IMG/VR virus record: IMGVR_UViG_3300032271_000366 | Coordinates: 1 to 35,234 of that record | Origin: a virus | Length of the DNA stretch: 35,234 nucleotides | Reading direction: 5' to 3' (one strand) | Notes under the pieces: generated by a model | What the model was told of the DNA's origin: nothing | The model's input: only the letters and a program-made list of their open reading frames with translations | Database searches by the model: none | Position numbers and translations under genes: made by a program | Shown: positions 1-7,858 of the stretch, one piece after another | Layout of the letters: every line of letters starts with the position of its first letter | How positions within the stretch are numbered: the first letter of the stretch is position 1

Positions 1-123
1 GATTTTTACAGGTTACATTTCAAATGTAGGAAGTGGTACGCCTATCGAGTTAGAGATGGAAGATAATATGTGGCTGCTAAAACAGATACCGGCTCCTACT
101 AAATGTTTTCCATCCACAACAAC
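1..123. repeat. Direct terminal repeat, left copy (circular junction)
   Basis: Bases 1-123 are identical to bases 35112-35234. The repeat lies inside one reading frame, the baseplate hub gene, which is continuous only if the two ends are joined. This is what a circular assembly leaves when the overlap is not trimmed. A biological terminal redundancy of a headful-packaged genome would look the same at the sequence level, so the repeat shows circularity or permutation but not a physical end. Confidence 0.97.
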
Positions 124-877
124 TGTTGAAGATTTACTAAGGGATGTCATAGATTCGAAAGTATGCCCGCCACAGTATAAGGATGCTGTAAGTAAATTAA
201 CGGTGAACGCAATTACTAAAACAACGGTGGGGCAGTTTCTCACACAAGGGGAAACGGTCATGCAGATACTTGCTAGGTTTCGTAAAGATTACGGGTTAGA
301 GGCTTATTTTAAAGGCAATGAATTGCGAATAGGCTTAGAGGTTTACTTGGCCAACGAAGCTGCAAATCATAAGTTCACCTTTCAAAAAAACATCATTGAG
401 GATGAATTAGAATATCAGCGCAAAGATGATTTAGTGTTGAGTGCTTTAGCTACCAATACCATTGTAGAGAACACAGGAAATCAGACCAAAGATGGACAAA
501 ATAAGACCAAAAAAACGCAGCTTCAAGTGTTGGTTACGCTGAAAAATAACGTAGCCACATTCAAGGAAATTAAGTCAGGTGATAGCGTTTCCGAAAATAC
601 AGAAGGGCAAAGAAATAAATATTTCTTTCCGGGTGCGCAAAACATATCCGAGTTGGGGAAGTTGGCAGAGAAGAAATTAAGGCTACTTTATTATGACGGA
701 TTGACGGGAAGTTTTACTACTTTTGGGTTACCTTACGTAAAACAGGGGGATAGTGTGGAGTTGGTGGATAATATTTTACCTGAAAGAAATGGAAAGTACC
801 GGGTAAAGAAAGTTGATTACGAAGGTGGGGTAGGGGGATTAAGGCAGACCATATCACTACACATGAAACTATTATGA
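1..877 (+). CDS. Baseplate hub protein, C-terminal part (5' end lies at 34786)
   Basis: This is the remaining portion of the 400-residue hub gene; the reading frame is entered at base 2 and the ATG at 56 is internal, not the start. Hub proteins of the gpD/gp44 class form the ring at the tail tip that carries the spike and joins the tube. The C-terminal third reads 'LPYVKQGDSVELVDN' followed by 'GKYRVKKVDYE', the usual closing beta domain of these proteins (a 'pG..v.l.d......g.y.v..v...' pattern). The stop overlaps the next start as ATGA at 874-877, implying translational coupling with the spike gene. A late-control-D alternative name describes the same role. Confidence 0.75.
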   Translation, partial: IFTGYISNVGSGTPIELEMEDNMWLLKQIPAPTKCFPSTTTVEDLLRDVIDSKVCPPQYKDAVSKLTVNAITKTTVGQFLTQGETVMQILARFRKDYGLEAYFKGNELRIGLEVYLANEAANHKFTFQKNIIEDELEYQRKDDLVLSALATNTIVENTGNQTKDGQNKTKKTQLQVLVTLKNNVATFKEIKSGDSVSENTEGQRNKYFFPGAQNISELGKLAEKKLRLLYYDGLTGSFTTFGLPYVKQGDSVELVDNILPERNGKYRVKKVDYEGGVGGLRQTISLHMKLL

Positions 878-1392
878 GCGCAAGGAAAATACAGGATTCG
901 GTTCAAAGAATATCAGGTACGCTTGGTAAGGATGATGTGCGCTTGATTAAGGGCGAAGTAAAGTCAGTTGATAAGAACACTAGAACTTGCGTAGTAGGTG
1001 CGCTCACCGGAAAGGAAAGTTTTGAGATAACCAATGTTCATCTGATGACGGTTGTAGATGATGGGATTTTAGTTATTCCAACGGTAGGTAGTCAGGTAAC
1101 TATTATCGGCTCAACATTTGTTGAATTTACAGTTATTCAGTATAGTGAGGTGGACGAAATTGTAATGAGAGGTGGTGATTTGAAAGGGCTTGTAGTTTTA
1201 GATAAATTAGTGGATAGGCTTAATAAAATTGAGGACGATATCAACTCTATCAAAACAGCATTTACAGGATGGACACCCGTACCTAATGACGGAGGCGCAG
1301 CACTTAAAGCAGCTTCGGCATCATGGGCGGGGCAAAGATTGACTGATACGCAAGCAAGCGATATTGAGAATACTAAAATAACGCAAGGATGA
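874..1392 (+). CDS. Baseplate spike / assembly protein V-like
   Basis: The 172-residue product would be the trimeric tail spike that pierces the outer membrane. Residues about 22-95 form a short-beta-strand domain with the OB-fold pattern of gpV/Mu gp45 ('RLIKGEVKSVDKNTRTCVV', 'IPTVGSQVTIIG'). Residues 109-130 are a heptad-like helix, and the C-terminus holds 'GWTPVPNDGGAALK', a motif I associate with Bacteroidota phage baseplate proteins. It overlaps the hub gene by 4 nt and the next gene by 4 nt (ATGA), so the three are coupled. No long beta-helix tip is evident, so the membrane-piercing tip is either this short tail or another protein. Confidence 0.65.
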   Translation: MSARKIQDSVQRISGTLGKDDVRLIKGEVKSVDKNTRTCVVGALTGKESFEITNVHLMTVVDDGILVIPTVGSQVTIIGSTFVEFTVIQYSEVDEIVMRGGDLKGLVVLDKLVDRLNKIEDDINSIKTAFTGWTPVPNDGGAALKAASASWAGQRLTDTQASDIENTKITQG

Positions 1393-1688
1393 GAGAAGAT
1401 TTTTTACTTGATGGCGATGACTTGCTTATTAAAGACAGCGATTTTGTTGTAGGTGAAAGCGATATGCAGCACATCAAAGATACAATAAATGCAACGCCCG
1501 GATATTGGAAGGAATACCCCAATGACGGGGTGGATATTGTTTCTTATGAGAACAGTACGGGCGAGCAGCAGGATATACAACGTACGGCAAAGCTGCAATT
1601 ACAAAGCGATGGGTACAGGGTTAATCCTATTGTAAACGCAGCGATAAATGGCACTTATACAGTAACTATTAAAGCGACTAACTTATGA
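1389..1688 (+). CDS. Baseplate wedge protein, gpW/gp25-like
   Basis: A 99-residue protein with the size and layout of the T4 gp25 / P2 gpW / Mu gp46 group, which nucleates sheath assembly at the baseplate. The N-terminus 'DLLIKDSDFVVGESDMQHIKDTINATPG' matches the usual 'D......G......e......i...l.t.pGe' arrangement, with the strand-helix-strand order expected. It sits directly after the spike gene, as in Mu-like tail operons, with 4-nt overlaps on both sides. The lysozyme-like EPR motif of gp25 itself is not visible, which places it closer to the Mu gp46 branch. The call is by size, order and weak pattern. Confidence 0.6.
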   Translation: MREDFLLDGDDLLIKDSDFVVGESDMQHIKDTINATPGYWKEYPNDGVDIVSYENSTGEQQDIQRTAKLQLQSDGYRVNPIVNAAINGTYTVTIKATNL

Positions 1689-1894
1689 CTTTTATAGCAC
1701 CTGACGGAGCAACAATATATGACATTTGTTTAAATACTTATCAAACGCTAAATTTGCTTGTGAAGTTGATGACGGATAACGGAATAAACGGAGTGAATGA
1801 CACTATTGATGCTGGCACTGTTTTTACTTTTGATGAAACGCTTGTCAAAAATCTTCAAACGAAAAACTATAAAGTGAAATATGCGACAAAATGA
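1685..1894 (+). CDS. Small LysM-like baseplate protein
   Basis: A 69-residue product. 'GATIYDICLNTYQTLNLLVKLMTDNGI' followed by 'TIDAGTVFTFDETLV' follows the LysM pattern: a 'g.t.ydI...' strand-helix start, a helix ending near 'NGI', and an 'i..G..i.f' final strand. In contractile phages short LysM proteins such as Mu gp43-type or T4 gp53-like products help hold the tube and hub in the baseplate; peptidoglycan binding is the other possibility. It overlaps both neighbours by 4 nt within the baseplate operon. The LysM call is a pattern judgement and the role is inferred from position. Confidence 0.5.
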   Translation: MTFIAPDGATIYDICLNTYQTLNLLVKLMTDNGINGVNDTIDAGTVFTFDETLVKNLQTKNYKVKYATK

Positions 1895-2184
1895 TAACAA
1901 TACTTTCGAGCCGAAAATTTGCAACCCGTTCAAAAAAGAGAGAAGTGGGGCAATATAAAGATGTTTTGGAATATCAGTATACCTCAGGAGCGGATGGCGA
2001 AGCATCTATAAGCCTTCCTGCTCTTATTGGTAAGGAGATTATTCAGATAGAGAAGGAAATTAAACCTCTTTTATCTTCCGAGTATTCATTTAACGCATCA
2101 TCGGGGCTATTGACTTTAATTGGAACAACAGCGGACGCAGGTCAAACCTTATTCATCCTATACAAAACCACCATAACCTATTAA
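1891..2184 (+). CDS. Unknown baseplate-region protein, 97 aa
   Basis: I do not recognise this family. The 97-residue product is rich in beta-forming residues. Its second half resembles a small sandwich ('EYSFNASSGLLTLIGT', 'AGQTLFILYKTTITY') of the kind that caps or adapts tail fibres. It starts by overlapping the preceding stop by 4 nt and its own stop shares a base with the start of the fibre gene at 2184, so it is translated together with the fibre. An adaptor between baseplate and fibre is a reasonable guess from position only. Confidence 0.55.
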   Translation: MITILSSRKFATRSKKREVGQYKDVLEYQYTSGADGEASISLPALIGKEIIQIEKEIKPLLSSEYSFNASSGLLTLIGTTADAGQTLFILYKTTITY

Positions 2185-4580
2185 TGAAAAAATACCTTTC
2201 AATATTACTTTTATTTTTCACACTTAGTTCTTTTGGACAATCGTGGACTAAGATAAGTGGCAGGTACGATAATCAATGGGCTTCATTTGATAGTGCTTTG
2301 TTTATTCCTACGGGATGCGGCACACCTTCGGGCGTTGCTTCGCTAAGGAACGCAGGTAAAACAAAGATGGCAGCAATGTATTGGGATAGCTGCAATCTAA
2401 GACTGTACGTTTTTCACCCCGTAGATAGCACATGGAAACAACCGGGTGCAGGGATTACTTTATTGAACGGATTGACAGGATCAACACAGACGTTTGCAAC
2501 GGGCAATTCGGGAACCAACTTCAATATCTCATCAAGCGGGACTACTCATACTTTTAATTTACCGGATGCAGGGGGAAGCAAAAGAGGGGCTTTAACTTCC
2601 GCAGACTGGATAAGATTTGACGGTAAACAAGACGCTATTACTTTAACCACTACCGGTTCAAGTGGCTCAGCAACCTTTACAAGTTCTACTTTAAACATAC
2701 CTACTTATACCTTATCCGGGCTTGGGGGTATTACAAGGGCTTCGCTAAGCGCAACGGCTCCTGTAAGTTATAATTCGAGTACGGGCGTTTTTAGTATGGC
2801 AGCGGCAACCGGTAGTGTAAATGGATATCTTACTTCAACTGATTGGACTACATTCAACAATAAGCAATCAACAATAACGCTAACCACAACGGGAAGTAGC
2901 GGAGCGGCCACTTTCACAAGTTCCACATTAAACATTCCCAATTATACACTATCAGGACTTGGCGGGATTGGGCTTTCGTCCTTATCCGCTTCGTCCCCAC
3001 TTTCATATAATAGCGGAACTGGTGCTTTCTCTATTCAGGTGTCAACATCCGCTCAAAACGGATACCTAAGTTCAACCGATTGGAATACATTTAATCGTAA
3101 GTTAGATAGTATTTCTCTTACTGCTACAAGCCCTTTGACTTATACAAGTTCTACTAAGACTTTGAGTACTAGTGTAACGGCTTCTCGTTTACTTGGCCGA
3201 TATACTAACAGTACAGGAGCAGCACAGGAGATAAAATTAGGAACAGGTCTTACTTTATCTAACGATACTTTATCGGCATCATCAAGCGGTGGTTCGCCCG
3301 GTGGAAGTACAACGCAAGTTCAGTATAATTCATCAGGAGCCTTCGCAGGTTCATCTAGTTTAACATGGGACAACAGCAATACTCGATTAAGCGTGGGAGG
3401 GACGGCAAGTCCAACGGGAACGTTAACGGTAAAAATGCCCGGTGCATTAAGCAGTTCAATAGGGATGACCATGAGAAACAGTGCTGACAATGCCGACCTT
3501 TATTCATTCCGAGGTAACGGTGATGAATATTATGCCGGCACATTATTTTCTTTGCACTCACAAGGATTGGGCAATACCACTTGGGGATACAATGCAGGGC
3601 AAGCGATTAATACCAACAGTACTCTAGGAACTTATGTAGGTCGAAATGCAGGTTATAGCACAACGTCAGGCGATGAAAATGTAATGATTGGATGGGGTGC
3701 AGGGTATCAAAATACCACAGCAGGAAACAACACCTATATAGGTGCTTTTGCTGCGCAAGCAAATGCAAGTATAGCAACTAAGGCTCAAAATGTATTCATT
3801 GGGGCAGAGGCGGGCTATAATAGCGCAGCGGATAATTCATGTTTTATTGGTTACCGGGCGGGCAACTATTCTTTAGGTTCATCCAATATGTATATAGGTC
3901 GCTCGGCAGGTGCGGGTGTGGTAACAACAAATACAGGGAGTAACAATAGTGCTATCGGATATAATGCTTTATCATCAGTAACAACGGGTAGTAATAATAT
4001 TGCCATTGGTACAAGTTCGGGAATCAATATAACAACAGGCGCACAAACAACCTTAATAGGTGCGGAATGTGTATCCAACGCTTCGGGCGGTACAACATCT
4101 AATGCGGTGTATGTGGGGTATCGTGCAGGATATAGTTCAACTGGTGATGACAATGCCATGATAGGCAGGTCGGCAGGGCAGAACAACACCACAGGATACG
4201 AAAATGTTTTTATTGGAAGGAATGCTTGTTCTACCAACACCACAGGCAGAGATATTACGATTGTAGGGGCTTTTGGTGATGTGAGCGCAGCAACGGGCAT
4301 CGCCAATGCAACGGGTATAGGTGCGAATGTGGTAGTAAGCCAAAGTAACTCGGTTATACTTGGCTCATCATGTAATGTGGGTATTGGAACCTCAACACCT
4401 AACGCATCTAGTAAGCTAGATGTAAACAGTACAACACAAGGTAGTAACCCTTTCCCACGTATGACATCAACACAAAGACTAGCCATTAGTTCTCCTGCAG
4501 TTGGGCTTCATGTTTATCAAACGGACGTTGTAGAGGGTGTGTACGTTTACAAATCAGGCGGTTGGGCATTCGCATATTAA
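2184..4580 (+). CDS. Large repeat-built tail fibre with N-terminal signal-like sequence
   Basis: A 798-residue fibre, likely receptor-binding. Residues 1-19 look like a Sec signal (two Lys, a Leu/Phe-rich core, then SSFGQ), unusual for a virion protein. Residues about 150-310 hold tandem ~79-residue units containing 'TLTTTGSSG', 'TSSTLNIP' and 'YTLSGLGGI'. Residues about 450-740 are dense short repeats of the type 'IG..AG..TTG..N..IG', as in trimeric beta-roll stalks of YadA-like adhesins. The C-terminus, about 735-798, reads 'SSKLDVNST...PRMTSTQRLAISSPAVGLHVYQTD', a frequent ending of Bacteroidota phage and surface fibres. Host adhesin origin is possible. The gene follows the baseplate operon and precedes the lysis genes. 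Confidence 0.8.
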   Translation: MKKYLSILLLFFTLSSFGQSWTKISGRYDNQWASFDSALFIPTGCGTPSGVASLRNAGKTKMAAMYWDSCNLRLYVFHPVDSTWKQPGAGITLLNGLTGSTQTFATGNSGTNFNISSSGTTHTFNLPDAGGSKRGALTSADWIRFDGKQDAITLTTTGSSGSATFTSSTLNIPTYTLSGLGGITRASLSATAPVSYNSSTGVFSMAAATGSVNGYLTSTDWTTFNNKQSTITLTTTGSSGAATFTSSTLNIPNYTLSGLGGIGLSSLSASSPLSYNSGTGAFSIQVSTSAQNGYLSSTDWNTFNRKLDSISLTATSPLTYTSSTKTLSTSVTASRLLGRYTNSTGAAQEIKLGTGLTLSNDTLSASSSGGSPGGSTTQVQYNSSGAFAGSSSLTWDNSNTRLSVGGTASPTGTLTVKMPGALSSSIGMTMRNSADNADLYSFRGNGDEYYAGTLFSLHSQGLGNTTWGYNAGQAINTNSTLGTYVGRNAGYSTTSGDENVMIGWGAGYQNTTAGNNTYIGAFAAQANASIATKAQNVFIGAEAGYNSAADNSCFIGYRAGNYSLGSSNMYIGRSAGAGVVTTNTGSNNSAIGYNALSSVTTGSNNIAIGTSSGINITTGAQTTLIGAECVSNASGGTTSNAVYVGYRAGYSSTGDDNAMIGRSAGQNNTTGYENVFIGRNACSTNTTGRDITIVGAFGDVSAATGIANATGIGANVVVSQSNSVILGSSCNVGIGTSTPNASSKLDVNSTTQGSNPFPRMTSTQRLAISSPAVGLHVYQTDVVEGVYVYKSGGWAFAY

Positions 4581-4590
4581 AAATAAAATT

Positions 4591-4887
4591 ATGGCACTAT
4601 TAGTAAAACCATCAGGAACACAATCTATTCAGATTGAAGGCAGCACGGCAAACTTATCAGAAATTACCGTCTTGCTTGAAATTGGTATCAACAAAGAAAA
4701 TACCGTTATTGAAGTGTCAGGCTATCCGTATCAGTCATTGACAGACATGACGGCATTAAACATACCTGACCTTATGCACTTTGGTAAATTTGACATACCG
4801 GCAGGTAAAGAAGGAAGCGTATCGGTAGCGCACAACTTAGTAAAAAAGGAACTCGAACTTGGAGGATATTTAGTAACTATAATTTAA
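4591..4887 (+). CDS. Unknown small protein between fibre and lysis genes, 98 aa
   Basis: I choose the ATG at 4591, 10 nt after the fibre stop and preceded by an A-rich leader; an upstream start at 4537 would run 44 nt into the fibre gene and add residues that look untranslated. The product is beta-rich, with 'SIQIEGSTANLSEITVLLEIGI' at the N-terminus and a Gly-containing end, and no membrane segment. It could be a fibre tip, fibre chaperone or minor structural protein. No family is recognised. Confidence 0.6.
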   Translation: MALLVKPSGTQSIQIEGSTANLSEITVLLEIGINKENTVIEVSGYPYQSLTDMTALNIPDLMHFGKFDIPAGKEGSVSVAHNLVKKELELGGYLVTII

Positions 4888-4892
4888 ACAAA

Positions 4893-5126
4893 ATGAACTC
4901 AGGATTATTCAAACTTGGATGGCAGGATTTCGCCAAAGGCGCATTGGTAAGTGTAGTAACTGCGGTGCTAGGCACACTTGGAACTTCTTTATCAAGCGGT
5001 CATGTACCTACGGGTGCAGAATGGAAAAGCATAGGATTGCTTGCACTTTCTTCATTGGTGGCTTACTTGGGTAAGAATTTTATAACTAACTCCGAAGGAA
5101 CTATTGCAGGCAAAGAAAATAATTAA
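4893..5126 (+). CDS. Holin-like membrane protein
   Basis: The 77-residue protein has two predicted membrane helices, about residues 13-33 ('AKGALVSVVTAVLGTLGTSL') and about 45-61 ('SIGLLALSSLVAYLGKNF'), a short hydrophilic hinge between them and a charged C-terminal tail. That is the form of a class II holin, which makes the inner-membrane lesion that times lysis. It is immediately followed by a spanin-like gene and an endolysin gene, which is the main support. The sequence does not allow a specific holin family to be named. Confidence 0.65.
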   Translation: MNSGLFKLGWQDFAKGALVSVVTAVLGTLGTSLSSGHVPTGAEWKSIGLLALSSLVAYLGKNFITNSEGTIAGKENN

Positions 5127-5129
5127 TGT

Positions 5130-6026
5130 ATGGAACAGCATGAAATTAAAGGAAATGCACAGGTAGATTTTATTGCTCAGTCGCTTACTAGCATTATGGA
5201 TAGATTAAACGAGCAGGATTCTATTATCGGTCAGTTACGGGAAGCGCAATCAGCGACAAACGCTAAGCTAAACAACGGGATATCTTCAAACTTGGAAAAG
5301 TTAGTGAAAAAAGTTGATAGCCTGCATGAGTTTATGATTGAAACTAAGACCGTGGCCAAGATGGAAGAGAAATCGCATGAAGAGGATCACAACAAAGCTA
5401 TGACTAAGCTAGGTTGGAAACTTGGCGCGCTGCTTACAGGCCTAATGTTTGTACTTCAAATTGTAGTGGACTATCTTAAATCGCACTTGTTTGTTATTGC
5501 AATTCCTTTGATATTCATGCTGACATCATGCAGCCGTCAGCGCATGCAAGCGATTCATTGTAGTAAATGTCCGCACTCGGATAGTACTTATGTGCATGAA
5601 GTTGTTACCGAAGTGCCACATGATAGCACTATTTATTTCTTTGGAGATACTGCTATTACTACGGTGCATATTGTATGCGACACTGCCTTAGTGCCTCACG
5701 TTGTTTATAAGAGCGTTTCGGGGCGTAGGGTGCATCAAGATGTTACCTTATTAGATAACTCGCTCACCGTGCGCTGTATTGATAACCCGGATAGCTTAAA
5801 ATTGCATTGGACAAATACTGTCAGGACAAATCTTGTCCAAAAAATACGCAACTATCAAATTCCGTTTAAGAAACCGTTTACCAAGTGGCAACTATTTCAG
5901 ATATGGACGGGTAGGGTAGTTTGGATATTGCTTTTGATCGTGGCATTGCTGATAATTTCTAAGGCTATTATTCAAGCATACTTCCCGGAAAGTAGGGCGT
6001 TAAAATTCATATCTAAAATACTATGA
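5130..6026 (+). CDS. Composite lysis protein: coiled coil plus spanin-like lipobox and C-terminal membrane anchor
   Basis: The 298-residue product has three parts. Residues 1-95 are charged and helical, likely a coiled coil. Residues 98-115 are a membrane helix. Residues 119-134 are a hydrophobic stretch ending in the lipobox LTSC (Cys134), then about 125 periplasmic-type residues, a final membrane helix at 261-282 and a basic tail. A lipobox at the front and a membrane anchor at the end is the layout of unimolecular spanins such as T1 gp11, which join inner and outer membranes. Here it follows another domain in the same frame, so either the protein is fused or translation also starts inside, for example at Met106 (5445). 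It lies between the holin-like and endolysin genes and overlaps the latter by 4 nt. Confidence 0.6.
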   Translation: MEQHEIKGNAQVDFIAQSLTSIMDRLNEQDSIIGQLREAQSATNAKLNNGISSNLEKLVKKVDSLHEFMIETKTVAKMEEKSHEEDHNKAMTKLGWKLGALLTGLMFVLQIVVDYLKSHLFVIAIPLIFMLTSCSRQRMQAIHCSKCPHSDSTYVHEVVTEVPHDSTIYFFGDTAITTVHIVCDTALVPHVVYKSVSGRRVHQDVTLLDNSLTVRCIDNPDSLKLHWTNTVRTNLVQKIRNYQIPFKKPFTKWQLFQIWTGRVVWILLLIVALLIISKAIIQAYFPESRALKFISKIL

Positions 6027-6499
6027 AACTAATTGACGTAGCCAAGTCTTATATCGGACAAAAGGAAATTGAAGGAAACAAAGGTTTCCCTGATAAAGAC
6101 TTTGAGAATAAGTTAAGGTTTGTCGGATGGCAGCCTCCAATGGCTTGGTGTGCTGCTTTTGTAAAAAGATGTGTTTATGATGCGGCTAGTCCTGATGATT
6201 GGAATCGACTAGGTGAACACATGAACATGAGTGCATTGGGTACATATAACGGGCTTAAAGCTGCCGGGTGTACTATAAGTCAAGTTCCTGTATTGGGTTC
6301 GTTGGTGGTTTGGCAGCATGGGAGTACGGTACAAGGCCATATTGGAATAGTAAGCAGCGTACAGGATGATACGAATTTCACTTCGATTGAAGGTAATACA
6401 AACGCATTAGGAGGTCGTGAAGGTGATACGGTAGCCGAGAAGAAACGCAAGACTACCCCTATGGGCAATCTTACTTTAAAAGGGTTTGTAATCCTATGA
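6023..6499 (+). CDS. Endolysin, TIGR02594/CHAP-like cysteine peptidase
   Basis: The 158-residue protein is a cell-wall hydrolase. The catalytic Cys sits in 'MAWCAAFVKRC' (about residue 43), the His in 'GHIGIVSSV' (about 106), and an 'IEGNTN' strand follows. This order of AWC, GHIG and EGN is typical of the TIGR02594 family of NlpC/P60-like peptidases found in phage and secreted lysins. There is no signal peptide, so export would rely on the upstream holin. It overlaps both neighbours by 4 nt in a lysis cassette. Confidence 0.85.
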   Translation: MKLIDVAKSYIGQKEIEGNKGFPDKDFENKLRFVGWQPPMAWCAAFVKRCVYDAASPDDWNRLGEHMNMSALGTYNGLKAAGCTISQVPVLGSLVVWQHGSTVQGHIGIVSSVQDDTNFTSIEGNTNALGGREGDTVAEKKRKTTPMGNLTLKGFVIL

Positions 6500-7539
6500 A
6501 AATAATTAGCGAAATTGTCAAAGAATACATCGAGAAATATTCGCTTGATGGCAAGCTAACCGTACCTAAGCAGACCTTAGCTAGAATTATCCTACAAGGA
6601 AACCCAAGTGTGGAATTTACGGGGGAAGATACCGATACAAAAATTCACAATATTAGGACGGTAATTAGAAACTGGACGGGAGCCAATGGAGATAGGAGAA
6701 GAGGACAAAGACCCGAAGATATACCCTTAATAAGTACTCCAAAAGAAGGCTTAAATCTTCTGCAAGAGTTCATTGATGAAAGCGACTGCGTAGAATCGCA
6801 GCCTTTTCAGATACAGGGTGCGAAGAATATTGTTATCATCAATGATGTTCATATACCGTTCTTCCATCAAAAATCAATTATCACCGTATTTAAGTACCTA
6901 AAAGACACACAGCCCGATGTGTTGTATCTAAACGGGGATATAATGGATTGTTACCGACAAAGTAGCTTTCAGCCTGATCCACGCCGAAGGAACACTAAAG
7001 GCGAACTAAGGCTTGCAAAAGAGTTTCTTAGCATATTAAGATCTAAACTTCCCAATTCGCGAATCATATACAAGTTTGGTAATCACGAGAAAAGATGGGA
7101 AGATTTCCTAAAAAACAAAGCGCCAGAGCTGCTCGAAATAGACGAGTTTCATCTTAACATGATACTAGGTTTAAACGGCATGGGAATAGACTATCTGCCG
7201 CAAGATAAATACGCAGTTGCAGGGTATCTGAATATCTTACATGGTCATGAGTTGGGTAAGACGTTTGGAATACCTGCTAATCCTGCAAGGTGGCTTTATA
7301 CCAAGCTAAAAGGCAACGCAGCGATAGGACACCTTCATGTTACATCTTCTCACTCTGAAAGCAGTATTAATAGGAGCGAACACGCCACATTTACTATTGG
7401 CTGTTTGTGTGGCCTTAGCCCGGAGTATTTTCCAACGGCATTTGTAAAGTGGAATCACGGGTTTGCACACGTAGAAATGGACGGGGACAACTTCACTTTC
7501 AATAACCACAAGATTATTAATGGAGAAATTAGAAGATAA
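6496..7539 (+). CDS. Calcineurin-like metallophosphoesterase
   Basis: The 347-residue enzyme has the full two-metal site: D117-x-H119 in 'NDVHI', GD148 in 'LNGDIMD', GNHE at 195-198, H249-G-H251 in 'LHGHELG' and GHLH at 278-281. Residues 1-70 form an added N-terminal helical domain with a basic end ('GDRRRGQRP') that could bind nucleic acid. The substrate is not clear from sequence; phage members of this fold include nucleases, phosphodiesterases and protein phosphatases. The gene overlaps the endolysin by 4 nt and the next gene by 20 nt, so it belongs to the late or lysis transcript. Confidence 0.85.
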   Translation: MKIISEIVKEYIEKYSLDGKLTVPKQTLARIILQGNPSVEFTGEDTDTKIHNIRTVIRNWTGANGDRRRGQRPEDIPLISTPKEGLNLLQEFIDESDCVESQPFQIQGAKNIVIINDVHIPFFHQKSIITVFKYLKDTQPDVLYLNGDIMDCYRQSSFQPDPRRRNTKGELRLAKEFLSILRSKLPNSRIIYKFGNHEKRWEDFLKNKAPELLEIDEFHLNMILGLNGMGIDYLPQDKYAVAGYLNILHGHELGKTFGIPANPARWLYTKLKGNAAIGHLHVTSSHSESSINRSEHATFTIGCLCGLSPEYFPTAFVKWNHGFAHVEMDGDNFTFNNHKIINGEIRR

Positions 7540-7780
7540 ACCCGAAGAAGAAAAGGTAGAAATTGAAATACCATCCGATGTGGAGGAGGTGTATGAGGAA
7601 GAACCTACCACGATGCACGATTATTTGAGCGCAGCTTATTACGCTCTGCAAGCATTGGGTGATATTGATACAGGAATGATGACAAAAAACGAAGTGCAAA
7701 GGCTTAACCGGGTAAAAAGGAAGTCACGCAAAATCATTTACTTCGTCATTGAACAGTACGCTGAAGAACTTGGCTTGTAG
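7520..7780 (+). CDS. Small acidic protein of unknown function, 86 aa
   Basis: The start overlaps the phosphoesterase gene by 20 nt in another frame. Residues 1-30 are extremely acidic, with many Glu and Asp, followed by a helical part with a basic patch ('RLNRVKRKSRK') and a C-terminal 'EQYAEELGL'. An acidic head and basic helix suggest a protein-binding or DNA-mimic role, but nothing specific is recognised. It is the last plus-strand gene before the repressor, which points toward it from the other strand. Confidence 0.6.
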   Translation: MEKLEDKPEEEKVEIEIPSDVEEVYEEEPTTMHDYLSAAYYALQALGDIDTGMMTKNEVQRLNRVKRKSRKIIYFVIEQYAEELGL

Positions 7781-7858
7781 TTTCAATTCCTCCGAATTTG
7801 GGGGGGTTATCCAACTTGTGACGTTTTTACACGGGTTGATTTACAATCGTTGCTCATG

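Noticed and set aside
3866-4486. A 206-codon open frame on the minus strand, antisense to the fibre
   Set aside because: It mirrors the low-complexity Gly/Thr/Asn repeat codons of the fibre, has no recognisable domain and no start context. The fibre on the other strand is clearly coding.
7800-7806. Run of seven G between the acidic protein and the repressor gene
   Set aside because: A homopolymer in a short non-coding gap, with no paired structure; it could be a sequencing artefact and supports no feature.
7807-7815. TTATCCAAC as a DnaA box
   Set aside because: Only 7 of 9 match to TTATCCACA and it stands alone; no cluster of boxes was seen.
7781-7858. Terminator between the converging acidic-protein and repressor genes
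   Set aside because: GTG...CAC around TTTTT near 7818-7833 gives only a three-pair stem; no stem followed by a T run was found.
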